64,000 nt of DNA from Micromonospora sp. HM5-17. GTDB lineage: Bacteria; Actinomycetota; Actinomycetes; Mycobacteriales; Micromonosporaceae. A model generated the notes under the pieces. The model saw nothing but the letters and a program-made list of their open reading frames with translations, was not told the DNA's origin and made no database searches. Positions 1 through 11,989 of the stretch are shown here, piece by piece. Numbering within the stretch: position 1 is the first letter of the stretch; every line of letters begins with the position of its first letter. The translations under genes and the position numbers were made by a program. The stretch spans positions 1 to 64,000 of the forward strand of contig NZ_RJWA01000011.1 in assembly GCF_003762835.1 (NCBI RefSeq), in the 5' to 3' direction.

Positions 1-66
1 TTCGTGGGGGTTTTGGCGGCTGTTGTTGTTGTTTCCGCGGCTGTTTGGGATGTTGGTCCGGCTCAT
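1..66 (-). CDS. Partial CDS running off the left edge (Asn-rich N-terminus)
   Basis: A minus-strand reading frame starts at ATG (66) and runs off the window after 22 codons. It begins MSRTNIPNSR and contains four consecutive AAC codons. Most third positions are G or C although the stretch is T-rich on the plus strand and low in GC for this genome. That pattern is what a real minus-strand gene would give, and the plus-strand frames do not show it. No Shine-Dalgarno sequence is visible. Function unknown; only the N-terminus is present, so the call is tentative. Confidence 0.4.
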   Translation of the reverse strand, partial: MSRTNIPNSRGNNNNSRQNPHE

Positions 67-285
67 TTGGGCTTTTGTTTCACGAACCAACACGCCGGCA
101 TGGCATGTCGCTCGTGGGTGGCGCGATTCCGTGCCTTTCGGCATCGAGCGACCTCTGCCCGCGCCAACCCGCTGACCGTGTCGCCACGACCGATCTGGCA
201 ACCGTCGCGTATACGGCCGCAGCCGGGCACGGCGGCGGACCATCGGCGAGTGGGTCCGCACGCCGGGCTGTTGGCGAACGCGCCC

Positions 286-1011
286 TCAGCCGCGCTGCTG
301 GATGGCGGCGCGGATGGTTCGGAGCAGGGCGGCGGCCTCGCCCAGATCGCGTCCGGGGAACATCGCCATCACGACGCTGCCGTGGTCGGCCCAGCCGCAG
401 ATGGCGATGTCGCCGCCGTCGCCGCGGCTCGTGCCGCACTTCATCACGCCGCCGAGCGGACCGGCGTCCACCGTACGCAGGTCACCGATCGTCCCCTCGC
501 CCTCCGACACGAGATCGAAGAGCCGGTCCAGGTCGCGTTCCGGCTGCCACACCAGGCCTGTCCCGCCGAACAGCAGCACACTCCGGTCCGGGGCGTCGGG
601 GTCGGCGTACACGACCCCGATGCTCTCGTCGGTGTCGACGATGTCCGCGGTGAAGCCGATCCGGAGGTAATCGGCGGTCTCCCGGGCCCGCATGCTGGTG
701 TCCTGTCTCAGGCCCGCGATCTCCGGCGGGATGCTGAGGGTGGCGTCCTTCTCCTGGAGAATCCGCCACCCGACGCTACCGAACCCGACGCCCGCGACGA
801 GGGCGAGCGTCAGGATCGCACCCAGGACGATCGTCCGCCGCCGTGACCACCGGGGCGCGGTGGATCGGTCCTCCGACCCCGAGGGGGCAGACGAGTCCGT
901 CGGGCCGCCATCCCGGGGCGCCGCCTGGTCCAGGACGACCGGTTCCGACGTCAGCTCTATGGGAGCGGCATCGACCGACGGACGCCGATCGGGGTGGGAA
1001 GCATCGGACAT
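286..1011 (-). CDS. Single-pass membrane protein with extracytoplasmic domain, unknown function
   Basis: 241 aa from ATG at 1011; a longer in-frame extension upstream would overlap valS and lacks sense. Residues 1-60 are polar and Ser/Pro/Asp-rich, followed by an Arg-rich stop (SRRRTI) and one hydrophobic segment around residues 65-85. The remainder is a soluble domain, presumably outside the cell, with motifs VLLFGGTG, CGTSRG and CGWADHGSV. The C-terminal domain aligns by eye with the C-terminus of the protein at 11990-13648 (VFGTTG, CGVGRE, CTAADHGSL), so the two are paralogues. Divergent from valS with a 68-bp gap. No function is inferred. Confidence 0.75.
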   Translation of the reverse strand: MSDASHPDRRPSVDAAPIELTSEPVVLDQAAPRDGGPTDSSAPSGSEDRSTAPRWSRRRTIVLGAILTLALVAGVGFGSVGWRILQEKDATLSIPPEIAGLRQDTSMRARETADYLRIGFTADIVDTDESIGVVYADPDAPDRSVLLFGGTGLVWQPERDLDRLFDLVSEGEGTIGDLRTVDAGPLGGVMKCGTSRGDGGDIAICGWADHGSVVMAMFPGRDLGEAAALLRTIRAAIQQRG

Positions 1012-1067
1012 AGCCGCCACCGTACGCGACGGGGGAGGCGGCGCACGACGGACCTGGCAGCGCTCCG

Positions 1068-1073
1068 TAGACT
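1068..1073 (+). promoter_or_regulatory. -10 element for a leaderless valS transcript
   Basis: TAGACT lies 6 nt before the GTG start of valS (1080), the spacing expected for transcription starting at the start codon. No Shine-Dalgarno sequence is present, which fits a leaderless mRNA. Confidence 0.6.
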
Positions 1074-1079
1074 TTCCGG

Positions 1080-3707
<2,628 letters not shown>

Positions 3708-3837
3708 GGTCCGGTCGCCGACGCCCGGGCGGCCCTGCCGGGACGGTCCCCGGCGGAGCCGCCCGGCGGGGGAGCCCGGCGTGGTGGCCCGCCGGGCGGT
3801 ACGGGAGTCGTGGTAGCCGGGGGGAACAGGCGGGATC

Positions 3838-5187
3838 GTGGTGAGTGAGCGGAGTGGGCGGACGGCCGAGTTCGCCGCGGTCGAGGCGGAACTGGCCGAA
3901 CGGGGCTTCACCCGGATGGTCTTCGACCTCGGACGGATCGAGACGTTGCTCGACGTGTTGGGCAGCCCGCATCGGGCGTACCCGTCGATCCACGTGACCG
4001 GGACGAACGGCAAGACCTCCACCGCCCGCATGATCGACGCGCTGCTCCGGGCCTTCGGGCTGCACACCGGCCGGTACACCAGCCCGCACCTGGAGACCGT
4101 GCGGGAGCGGATCAGCCTGGACGGCGAACCGGTCAGCGAGGAGCGGTTCGTCTCGGTGTACCGCGAGGTCGCACCGCTGGCCCGGCTCGTCGACGAGCGG
4201 GCGGACGAGCCGTTGACGTACTTCGACCTGACCACGGCGCTGGCCTTCGCCACCTTCGCCGACGCCCCGGTCGACGTGGCGGTCGTCGAGGTGGGCCTCG
4301 GCGGGGCGGAGGACTCCACGAACGTACTCGGCGCCGGGGTCTGCGTGATCACCCCGATCGGGCTCGACCACACGGAGTGGCTGGGCGACACGATCGAGGA
4401 CATAGCCCTGGCCAAGGCGGGCATCATCCACAAGGGCGCCACGGTGATCTCGGCGACCCAGCCGGACGAGGCCGTCCGGCCGATCCTGGAGCGCTGCGTC
4501 GAGATGGACGCCACAGTCGCCCGGGAGGGCAGCGAGTTCGGCGTCCTGCGGCGGACGCTGGCCGTCGGCGGACAGGTGCTCTCGCTGCAGGGGCTCGGCG
4601 GGGTCTACGACGACGTCTTCGTCCCGCTGCACGGGGCACACCAGGCTCAGAACGCCGCGGTGGCGCTCGCCGCCGTGGAGGCGTTCCTCGGCGCCGGCGC
4701 GTCCCGCCAGCTCGACGTCGAGACCGTACGCCAGGGCTTTGCCAGCGCCGACTCACCCGGGCGGCTGGAACGGGTCCGGTCGGCGCCGACGATCCTGCTG
4801 GACGGCGCGCACAACCCGCACGGCATGGCGGCGACGGTCACCGCGCTGCAGGAGGAGTTCGCGTTCAACCGCCTCGTCGCGCTGGTCGGGGTGCTCGCCG
4901 ACAAGGACGCGACGAGTCTGCTGGAGCTGCTGGAGCCGGTCGCGGACGCCGTGGTGATCACCCAGAACAGCTCGCCCCGGGCGATGCCGGCCGCGGAGCT
5001 GGGCCGGATCGCCGCCGAGATCTTCGGACCGGAACGGGTCCGGGTGGCGCCGGCACTGCCGGACGCGATCGAGGCGGCGGTGGCCCTGGCGGAGTCGGAC
5101 CTGACGGGGGAGTTGAGCGGAGTGGGCGTGCTGGTCACGGGTTCGGTGGTCACGGTCGCCGACGCACGACGGCTGTTGAAGCGATGA
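3838..5187 (+). CDS. folC: Bifunctional dihydrofolate synthase / folylpolyglutamate synthase
   Basis: 449 aa. Adds glutamate to dihydropteroate and then further glutamates to tetrahydrofolate in folate synthesis, using ATP, in the cytoplasm. The P-loop TGTNGKT is at about residues 54-60 and the family signature around GLDHTEWLGDT and LDGAHNPHG is visible; the Mur-ligase fold continues to the C-terminus. Two adjacent GTG codons (3838 and 3841) could both serve as start; a G-rich stretch (about 3818-3825) precedes them. Its stop overlaps the start of the DUF4233 gene (ATGA), so the two are translationally coupled. Confidence 0.95.
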   Translation: MVSERSGRTAEFAAVEAELAERGFTRMVFDLGRIETLLDVLGSPHRAYPSIHVTGTNGKTSTARMIDALLRAFGLHTGRYTSPHLETVRERISLDGEPVSEERFVSVYREVAPLARLVDERADEPLTYFDLTTALAFATFADAPVDVAVVEVGLGGAEDSTNVLGAGVCVITPIGLDHTEWLGDTIEDIALAKAGIIHKGATVISATQPDEAVRPILERCVEMDATVAREGSEFGVLRRTLAVGGQVLSLQGLGGVYDDVFVPLHGAHQAQNAAVALAAVEAFLGAGASRQLDVETVRQGFASADSPGRLERVRSAPTILLDGAHNPHGMAATVTALQEEFAFNRLVALVGVLADKDATSLLELLEPVADAVVITQNSSPRAMPAAELGRIAAEIFGPERVRVAPALPDAIEAAVALAESDLTGELSGVGVLVTGSVVTVADARRLLKR

Positions 5188-5564
5188 GCGGCGCCACCGA
5201 GGACCCCGCCGGAGGGCCGGTCGAGCGGCGGTCCGGGCTGCGAAACCCGGACCGGGCGGTACGGAGTCTCGGCGCCCTGACGTTGAGCGTCGAGACCGTC
5301 ACGCTGCTACTGGCGATCCAGCCGATCCGCCTGCTCGGCGGCCACCTCGGTGGAGCCGCCATCGGCACCGTCGTCGGGCTCGCGGTGGCGGCGGTCCTGG
5401 TGGCCGGGTGCCTGCGGCGGCGCTGGGCCTGGCACGCCGGAACCGTGCTGCAGGCGCTCCTGATGCTCGCCGGGTTCCTGCACTGGTCGCTGGGGGTGTT
5501 GGGCGTCATCTTCGCCGCCGTCTGGGTGTACGTCCTGCACGTACGGCGGGCGATCCTCGGCTGA
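5184..5564 (+). CDS. DUF4233 family membrane protein
   Basis: 126 aa, starting at the ATG that overlaps the folC stop codon (ATGA). After about 35 polar residues there are four hydrophobic segments, consistent with a small integral membrane protein. The family is found directly downstream of folC in actinobacteria (DUF4233), and this position is the main evidence with the hydrophobicity. Its function is not known. In many actinobacteria ndk follows this gene; here a convergent VOC-domain gene follows instead, only 22 bp away. Confidence 0.85.
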   Translation: MSGATEDPAGGPVERRSGLRNPDRAVRSLGALTLSVETVTLLLAIQPIRLLGGHLGGAAIGTVVGLAVAAVLVAGCLRRRWAWHAGTVLQALLMLAGFLHWSLGVLGVIFAAVWVYVLHVRRAILG

Positions 5565-5586
5565 CCCCGGCCGGGCACACACCCGG

Positions 5587-7050
5587 TCAGTCAGGGTCAC
5601 GTTCGCGCCACTGGGTCAGCGCGATGCCGTGCCCGTCCGGATCCCGGAACGCGGCCGCCCAGAGCTCGAGTTTCGCGCCACGGTTGACCGCCCGCGGGGG
5701 GTAGGTGAACTTCACCCCCTTGGCGACCAGCTCCTCGTAGGTGGCGTTGACGTCGTTGACCTCAAGGTTGAGGTGCACCAGCCGGCGGTTGATCGGCGCG
5801 ACCTCGGGGATGGCGCGGAGCACCAGGCGGGTCGCGCCGGAGGCGAGGACCGCGTTCCCGTTGCCGCCGTCGATCTCGAAGAAGCCGAGGAGATCTCGGT
5901 AGAAGCTGACCGAGCGCTCCAGGTCGGTGACGAGCAGGGTGATCCCCACTCCGGCGATCGGCCCTGACTCGCCGAGCCGGGCCGGGGGCGGGGTGGCCCG
6001 CAGGTTGGCCAGGATCGCCTCGTCGTCGGAGGTCAGCGTGGGGTCGGCGGCAGGTTCGACGTCGGCGTCCGAGGCCGGGTTGTCCAGGGCGATGTCGATC
6101 TCGCTGTCCGGCGTACCGGCACGGGGGGCGGGAGGTGTCGGGGCGGCGGCGGTCGGCTCCCGACCGGAGGTGTCCGGCGGAGTCGGCTCGGTCACCACGG
6201 TGGAGACGGCCGGCGCGGCGGTCTCGGCTGCCGGACCGGGGCTCGGCCGTCGGGCCTCGCTGGTCGGGGCCGGCCGGGGACGGCGGGGCAGCGGCGGGGT
6301 GGCCGGTGCCTCCACCAGGGTCCCCTCCAGGACGATCGTCCCGCCCGGCGTCTGGCGCACCACCACCGGTTCGTCGCGGGGTGCACCCCGATCGTCGTCC
6401 CGCTCGTCGCGGAACGGTTCGGGATCCTCGCGGAACCGGTCCGGATCGTCGACGGGGTCGTCGGGGACGGTCTCCGCGACCGGCGGGCCCGCGAACGGGT
6501 CGTCCCGCTCGCGCCGCGCCCACGGCGGCGCCTCCTGCTCGATCAGGATGTCGTCGCCGAGTGGGTCCGGGCCCTCGAAGGGCGGCGGAAGGTCGCCGCT
6601 CGCCGCGGCCTCGGCGTGGGTCAGCACCTCGTCCCAGAGAATCCGGACGTGTCGCTGGTCGTCGATGGCGACCATGATCGGCAGCGTCGCGCCCGGATCG
6701 GGCCACTTCGACACCGGGACCCTGGGGTCGCGGATCTTCACCGAGCGGGCCGGCACCCCGGGAGCGTCGATCACGATCTGGAGCTCACATCGGCCGAAGG
6801 CCGACGAGGCCGGCGGCTCCGTCACGCTGTGGACGTGGCCGACGCCGGTCACCCACGCCCGGGGGCCGGTACGGACCGCGGTGATCGCGACCAGCCCGAC
6901 CGCGAGGGCGAGCAGGGCCACGCCGAGCATGGCGATCGCCCAACTGCGCATCCCGACGCCGAAGAGCGTGACGAAGGTGGCGAGGGTGCCCAGCACCGCG
7001 GCGACGAGCTTCCGTACGGGTGCAACCTGGCGTCGCCGATCATCTGCCAC
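5587..7050 (-). CDS. Membrane-anchored protein with C-terminal VOC (glyoxalase-fold) domain
   Basis: 487 aa from GTG at 7050, preceded on the minus strand by a perfect AGGAGG (plus 7057-7062). Two hydrophobic helices near the N-terminus (residues ~12-55) are followed by a soluble domain (~60-150), a long Pro/Asp/Glu/Arg-rich linker (~150-350), and a C-terminal VOC domain starting near VGITLLVTDLERSV and ending DPDGHGIALTQW. The VOC half resembles glyoxalase/bleomycin-resistance folds, including the usual DPDG near the end. Metal ligands cannot be assigned with confidence. Convergent with DUF4233; divergent from ileS. Possible role in binding or processing a small molecule at the membrane is inference only. 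Confidence 0.8.
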   Translation of the reverse strand: MADDRRRQVAPVRKLVAAVLGTLATFVTLFGVGMRSWAIAMLGVALLALAVGLVAITAVRTGPRAWVTGVGHVHSVTEPPASSAFGRCELQIVIDAPGVPARSVKIRDPRVPVSKWPDPGATLPIMVAIDDQRHVRILWDEVLTHAEAAASGDLPPPFEGPDPLGDDILIEQEAPPWARRERDDPFAGPPVAETVPDDPVDDPDRFREDPEPFRDERDDDRGAPRDEPVVVRQTPGGTIVLEGTLVEAPATPPLPRRPRPAPTSEARRPSPGPAAETAAPAVSTVVTEPTPPDTSGREPTAAAPTPPAPRAGTPDSEIDIALDNPASDADVEPAADPTLTSDDEAILANLRATPPPARLGESGPIAGVGITLLVTDLERSVSFYRDLLGFFEIDGGNGNAVLASGATRLVLRAIPEVAPINRRLVHLNLEVNDVNATYEELVAKGVKFTYPPRAVNRGAKLELWAAAFRDPDGHGIALTQWRERDPD

Positions 7051-7442
7051 AGTGGACCTCCTACCTACGGTCAGGCTAGGCCGGATCCGGCGGGAATGGA
7101 ACGACCGACGATGGAGGAGGTTCGTCGTCGGGGCCCGGACCACCCCTCGGATCCCTCCGGGTGGGGTCCGGCCGCCCCGGATCCCTCCGGGCGTCCGGCC
7201 GGCGCCCAACCGACGCGACGTCCGGCCGACCCGGCCGACCCCGCCTTCCGGACAGCCTCCGCCGGGGTGTCCGGGCTGGCGGGGCACGTCGAGCGGCCGG
7301 GGTACCCGACGGCCGCCCCGGACGGTCCCGTCCGGCGTCTTTGTCCGTCGGGATGCGGTCTGTCGGGCTCGGCCGACCGCCCGGTCGCGGGGGCTCGGCC
7401 CGGGGCACGGGTATCGGAGTGAGCCCGACCGGCCGGGTCGAG
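7051..7442. other. Intergenic stretch between divergent genes, no gene seen
   Basis: About 390 bp upstream of both the VOC gene and the ileS leader. It contains only the AGGAGG of the VOC gene and a 14-bp direct repeat (CGGATCCCTCCGGG at 7148-7161 and 7178-7191). Open frames here have no homology I recognise and look like GC-driven noise. Confidence 0.5.
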
Positions 7443-7448
7443 TATCGT
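7443..7448 (+). promoter_or_regulatory. Candidate -10 element of the ileS leader
   Basis: TATCGT matches TANNNT and would start transcription near 7455, just before the first conserved part of the T-box leader. No clear -35 is visible. Inference from position and sequence. Confidence 0.4.
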
Positions 7449-7454
7449 GGAGAG

Positions 7455-7688
7455 CCACAGGCGATGACCCGGCCATCACCGGTGAGCCTCCGGAAGAAAG
7501 GGCCCCGCCCGGCGTGGCCCGAGTAGAACCGGACGGGACCGGCCCGTCACAGCCGGCTAATGAGCGGGTGGTCGGCTCCCGACCACCAAGCGGGGTGGTA
7601 CCGCGGGTCTGCGGTGCGTCGGTGGGCGTACCCGGGCTCGTCCTCGCAGATCACAGGCAGTGCGCTGCACCGAGGAGAGCGACCCGCG
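7455..7688 (+). promoter_or_regulatory. T-box riboswitch leader of ileS (actinobacterial translational type)
   Basis: The T-box core GGGTGGTACCGCGG is at 7593-7606 and nearly matches the family consensus for the tRNA acceptor-end binding bulge. A short hairpin at 7469-7482 (CCGG, loop CCATCA, CCGG) presents an ATC isoleucine codon at 7475-7477, a good candidate specifier. This is the short Stem I layout described for actinobacterial ileS leaders. There is no terminator. Instead TCCTCG (7641-7646) is complementary to CGAGGA (7671-7676), which contains the Shine-Dalgarno sequence of ileS. Uncharged tRNA-Ile is therefore expected to free the ribosome-binding site. Leader limits are approximate. 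Confidence 0.9.
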
Positions 7689-10600
7689 ATGGCGTACCCG
7701 AAGAACGCCCCCGCCGGCACGGGTGTGCCGGCCAGTCCGGACCTGCCGGCGATCGAGCGTCGTGTGCTCGACGGATGGGCGGCGGACAAGACCTTCGAGG
7801 CGAGCGTCGAGTCCCGGGACGCGGGACCGAACGGGGCCAACGAGTACGTCTTCTACGACGGCCCGCCGTTCGCCAACGGCCTGCCGCACTACGGCCACCT
7901 GCTGACCGGCTACGCCAAGGACGTGATCCCGCGCTACCAGACGATGCGGGGCCGCCGCGTCGAGCGGCGGTTCGGCTGGGACTGCCACGGCCTGCCGGCC
8001 GAGGTGGAGGCGGAGAAGCAGCTCGGCATCACCACCAAGGCGGAGATCCTCGACCTCGGGGTGGCCCGGTTCAACGAGGCCTGCCGCACCTCCGTGCTCG
8101 CCTACACCAACGAGTGGGAGCGGTACGTCACGCGTCAGGCTCGCTGGGTCGACTTCGGCAACGACTACAAGACGCTGGACCTGAGCTACATGGAAAGCGT
8201 CATGTGGGCGTTCAAGCAGCTCTACGACAAGGGGCTGATCTACGAGGGGTTCAACGTACTGGCGTACTGCTGGCGCTGCGAGACACCGCTGTCGAACACC
8301 GAGACCCGGATGGACGACGTCTACCGGGACCGGCACGACCCCACGGTGACCGTCTGGTTCAGCCTCACCCCGGACGAGAACGCCCCCGAGCCGGTGCGCG
8401 GGCCGGTCCGGGTGGGGGTCTGGACCACCACACCGTGGACCCTGCCGTCGAACCTGGCACTCGCCGTCGGGCCGGAGATCGAGTACGCGGTCCTGGAGCG
8501 GGACGGCGAGCGGTACGTGATCGGGGCGGCGCGGCTCGGCGCGTACGCCACGGAGCTGGAGGGCTTCACCCGGGTCGGCACGGTCACCGGTCGGGACCTG
8601 GTCGGCCGCCGCTACACGCCGCTGTACGACTTCCTCGTGGAGCGGGCCGGGCCGAACGCGTACCAGGTGCTCGGCGCCGACTTCGTGACCACCGAGGACG
8701 GGACCGGGGTGGTGCACCTGGCGCCCGCGTTCGGTGAGGACGACCAGAAGGCCTGCAACGCGGCGGGCATCCCCACCATCGTCACCGTCGACGACCACAC
8801 CCGGTTCACCGCGCTGGTGCCGCCGTACCAGGGGGAGCAGGTCTTCGACGTCAACCGGTCGGTGATCCGGGAGCTGAAGGAGCGTGGCGTGGTGCTCCGG
8901 CAGGACACCTACACCCACGCGTACCCGCACTGCTGGCGCTGCGACACCCCGCTGGTCTACAAGGCGGTCTCCTCCTGGTTTGTCGCGGTGACGAAGATCA
9001 AAGACCGGATGGTCGAGCTGAACCAGCAGATCAACTGGACCCCGGGGCACGTCAGGGACGGCTCCTTCGGAAAGTGGCTGGCGAATGCCCGGGACTGGTC
9101 GATCAGCCGGAACCGGTTCTGGGGGTCGCCGATCCCGGTCTGGAAGTCGGACGACCCGAACTACCCCCGGGTCGACGTCTACGGCTCGCTCGAGGAGCTG
9201 GAGCGTGACTTCGGGGTACGGGTCACCGACCTACACCGGCCCGGCATCGACGAGCTGACCCGGCCGAACCCGGACGACCCGACCGGCCGGTCCATGATGC
9301 GGCGGGTGCCGGAGGTGCTGGACTGCTGGTTCGAGTCCGGCTCGATGCCGTTCGCCCAGGTGCACTACCCGTTCGAGAACCGCGAGTGGTTCGAGCACCA
9401 CTACCCGGGCGACTTCATCGTCGAGTACCAGCCGCAGGTGCGGGGCTGGTTCTACACCATGCACGTGTTGGCGACCGCGCTCTTCGACCGGCCGGCGTTC
9501 CGCAACGCCGTGGTGCACGGCATCGTGCTCGGCTCCGACGGGCGCAAGATGTCCAAGAGCCTGCGCAACTACCCGGACGTCTACGAGATGTTCGACACCT
9601 ACGGCTCGGACGCGATGCGCTGGACGCTGATGGCGTCGCCGGTGCTGCGCGGCGGGGACGTGGTGGTCAGCGAGACGGCGATCCGGGACTCGGTGCGCCA
9701 GGTGCTGCTGCCGTACTGGAACGTCTGGTACTTCTTCTCGCTCTACGCGAACGCGGAGGGGTACACGGCCAAGCGGAGGACCGACGCGGGGGCGGCCGGC
9801 GGTGCCGGCGACCTGCTGGACCGGTACGTCCTGGCCAAGACCCGGGAGCTGATCGAGGCGGTCACGGCCGAGCTCGACGCGTACGACATCTCCGGTGCCT
9901 GCGCCTCGGTCCGGTCGTTCCTGGACGCGCTGACCAACTGGTACGTCCGGCGGTCCCGGGATCGCTTCTGGGCCGGTGACCGGGACGCCTTCGACACCCT
10001 CTACACCGTGCTGGAGACGGTGAGCCGGGTGCTCGCCCCGCTGGCCCCGCTCACCGCCGAGGAGGTGTGGCGCGGGCTGACCGGGGAGCGCTCGGTCCAC
10101 CTGACCGACTGGCCGGACGCGACCGAGTTCCCGGCCGACCACGAGCTGGTGGCGGCGATGGACGCCGCGCGCGGCGTGGTCTCGGCGGCGCTGTCGCTGC
10201 GCAAGGCGAAGGGGCTCCGGGTCCGGCTGCCGCTGTCGTCGCTGACCGTGGCGACCCCGGCCGCGGCGACCCTGCGGCCCTTCGCCGACCTCGTGGCGGA
10301 CGAGGTGAACGTGCGGTCGGTCGAGTTCAGCACCGAGCTGAGCAGCTACTGCGCGCAGGTGTTGACCGTGGTGCCCCGGGTGCTCGGCCCCCGGGTCGGC
10401 AAGCAGGTGCAGGCCGTGATCAAGGCGGTCAAGGCCGGGGACTGGTCGCTGGTCGACGGCGTACCGGAGGCCGCGGGGGTCCGGCTGGAGCCCGGCGAGT
10501 ACGAGCTGAAGCTGGTTCCGGCCGATCCGGAGCAGTCGGCGCCGCTGCCCGGCGGCGAGGGCGTGGTGGTGCTGGACACCACGGTCACGCCGGAGCTGGC

Positions 10601-10862
10601 CGCCGAGGGGTTGGCCCGGGACGTGATCCGGGTCGTGCAACAGGCCCGCCGGGACGCGCGCCTGAACGTGTCGGACCGGATCGACCTGCTGATCGGGGCC
10701 GGCCCGGAGGTGACCGCGGCGGTTCAGGCGCACCGCGACTTCGTGGCGCGAGAGGTGCTGGCGGAGTCGGTCGAGTACACGACACCGGAGCAGGTGACGG
10801 GCGGCTTCGCCGGCGAGGTCGGCGAGAACGAGCCGGTCACGATCCGGGTGCGCCGCCGCTGA
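7689..10862 (+). CDS. ileS: Isoleucyl-tRNA synthetase
   Basis: 1057 aa class I aminoacyl-tRNA synthetase for isoleucine. HIGH motif is HYGH at 67-70 and KMSKS is intact at 620-624; the CP1 editing domain and a C-terminal anticodon-binding region are present. Length above 1000 residues and the HYGH variant place it with the eukaryote-like IleS type, which in other bacteria is associated with reduced mupirocin sensitivity; that property is inference here. Start is ATG 7689, with GAGGAG (7672-7677) upstream, inside the sequestrable part of the T-box leader. Single gene, followed after 194 bp by plsC. Confidence 0.97.
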   Translation: MAYPKNAPAGTGVPASPDLPAIERRVLDGWAADKTFEASVESRDAGPNGANEYVFYDGPPFANGLPHYGHLLTGYAKDVIPRYQTMRGRRVERRFGWDCHGLPAEVEAEKQLGITTKAEILDLGVARFNEACRTSVLAYTNEWERYVTRQARWVDFGNDYKTLDLSYMESVMWAFKQLYDKGLIYEGFNVLAYCWRCETPLSNTETRMDDVYRDRHDPTVTVWFSLTPDENAPEPVRGPVRVGVWTTTPWTLPSNLALAVGPEIEYAVLERDGERYVIGAARLGAYATELEGFTRVGTVTGRDLVGRRYTPLYDFLVERAGPNAYQVLGADFVTTEDGTGVVHLAPAFGEDDQKACNAAGIPTIVTVDDHTRFTALVPPYQGEQVFDVNRSVIRELKERGVVLRQDTYTHAYPHCWRCDTPLVYKAVSSWFVAVTKIKDRMVELNQQINWTPGHVRDGSFGKWLANARDWSISRNRFWGSPIPVWKSDDPNYPRVDVYGSLEELERDFGVRVTDLHRPGIDELTRPNPDDPTGRSMMRRVPEVLDCWFESGSMPFAQVHYPFENREWFEHHYPGDFIVEYQPQVRGWFYTMHVLATALFDRPAFRNAVVHGIVLGSDGRKMSKSLRNYPDVYEMFDTYGSDAMRWTLMASPVLRGGDVVVSETAIRDSVRQVLLPYWNVWYFFSLYANAEGYTAKRRTDAGAAGGAGDLLDRYVLAKTRELIEAVTAELDAYDISGACASVRSFLDALTNWYVRRSRDRFWAGDRDAFDTLYTVLETVSRVLAPLAPLTAEEVWRGLTGERSVHLTDWPDATEFPADHELVAAMDAARGVVSAALSLRKAKGLRVRLPLSSLTVATPAAATLRPFADLVADEVNVRSVEFSTELSSYCAQVLTVVPRVLGPRVGKQVQAVIKAVKAGDWSLVDGVPEAAGVRLEPGEYELKLVPADPEQSAPLPGGEGVVVLDTTVTPELAAEGLARDVIRVVQQARRDARLNVSDRIDLLIGAGPEVTAAVQAHRDFVAREVLAESVEYTTPEQVTGGFAGEVGENEPVTIRVRRR

Positions 10863-11056
10863 CCCTCGCCGGGACCGGTCCCCGGACCGGCGCCCCACGA
10901 CCGGTTTCCGGACGAGGCCTTCATCCCCGACCCAACGGATGTCTGCGCACGGTAGCGGTGTGTGGCGGTACGGGTGACCGCGCCGGTCACCCGTACCGTC
11001 CCGGCCGGGCGTCGGCTACCGTGACAGCGCCACCCACCCCGACTGCCGGAGGTTCC

Positions 11057-11755
11057 GTGCCGCTGCTCTACACCATCGGCCAGTACACCGTCGCCCCCGT
11101 CCTGCGGTTCGCCTGGCGTCCCATCGTCGAAGGGCTCGAGAACGTCCCGAAGACCGGTGGCGCGATCTTCGCGGGCAACCACCTGTCGGTCGCCGACGAG
11201 ATCTTCCTCGGCGCGGTGGTGCCGCGACACCTCGCGTTCTGGGCCAAGGCGGAGTACTTCACCGGCACCGGGTTGCGGGGCTGGCTGACCAGGTCGCTCG
11301 TGACGGGGCTGGGGGCGATCCGGGTCGAGCGCAGCGGTGGGCGGGCCGCCCTCTCCGCGTTCGACGGGGCCATTCCGGTGCTGCGGGCCGGGGACCTGGT
11401 CGCGCTCTATCCGGAGGGGACCCGGTCGCCGGACGGGCGGCTCTATCGAGGACGGACCGGCGTGGCTCGGCTGGCCCTGGCCGCCGGGGTGCCGGTGATC
11501 CCGGTGGGGACACTCGGTACGGACAAGGTGCAGCCGATCGGTGCCCGGATGCCCCGGCTCGGCGCTGGCAAGATCATCATTCGGTTCGGCAAGCCGCTCG
11601 ACTTCACCGGCCGGCCGGTGGACCGGACGTCGCTGCGCGAGATCACCGACGAGATCATGATGGAGATCCAGAAGCTGACCGGCCAGGAGTACGTACCCCG
11701 GTACGCTCCGGTGCGTGGCGCCCCCGGTGGCGCGGCATCGCCGGCGGACACCTGA
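11057..11755 (+). CDS. 1-acyl-glycerol-3-phosphate acyltransferase family (PlsC-like)
   Basis: 232 aa from GTG 11057 with GGAGG at 11048-11052. The acyltransferase signature NHLSVAD (H42, D47; HX4D) and the second block YPEGTRSPDG are clear. The family transfers an acyl chain from acyl-CoA or acyl-ACP to lysophosphatidic acid in phospholipid synthesis at the inner face of the membrane. Actinomycetes carry several such paralogues, so the exact acceptor is not certain. C-terminus is Pro/Gly/Ala-rich. Stands alone between ileS and a convergent membrane-protein gene. Confidence 0.88.
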   Translation: MPLLYTIGQYTVAPVLRFAWRPIVEGLENVPKTGGAIFAGNHLSVADEIFLGAVVPRHLAFWAKAEYFTGTGLRGWLTRSLVTGLGAIRVERSGGRAALSAFDGAIPVLRAGDLVALYPEGTRSPDGRLYRGRTGVARLALAAGVPVIPVGTLGTDKVQPIGARMPRLGAGKIIIRFGKPLDFTGRPVDRTSLREITDEIMMEIQKLTGQEYVPRYAPVRGAPGGAASPADT

Positions 11756-11989
11756 TCCGTTCTCCCCGCCGGGTGCTTCCGGCGCGGGTCGAGAGCTGTC
11801 CGCCTCCTGCCGCGTGCCGCCGCCGTCGGCCCAGGTCCCCAATCGCCGGCCCGTCCGTCCGGCGCGACCGCCGCCGGCGGCGCCGAGGTCAGCGATCCGG
11901 CCGAGCCCGTTGGTCGTCGGTGTCGGCGCCGCGTCCGGAGGTGCCCGTCGGTGCCGGGTTCCGGGTCGGTTCCCGGTGTCGGGCTCCGG

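Noticed and set aside
107-152. Hairpin GTCGCTCG / CGAGCGAC as terminator of the gene ending at 286
   Set aside because: 8-bp arms with a 30-nt loop and far (about 135 bp) from the stop; too weak to call.
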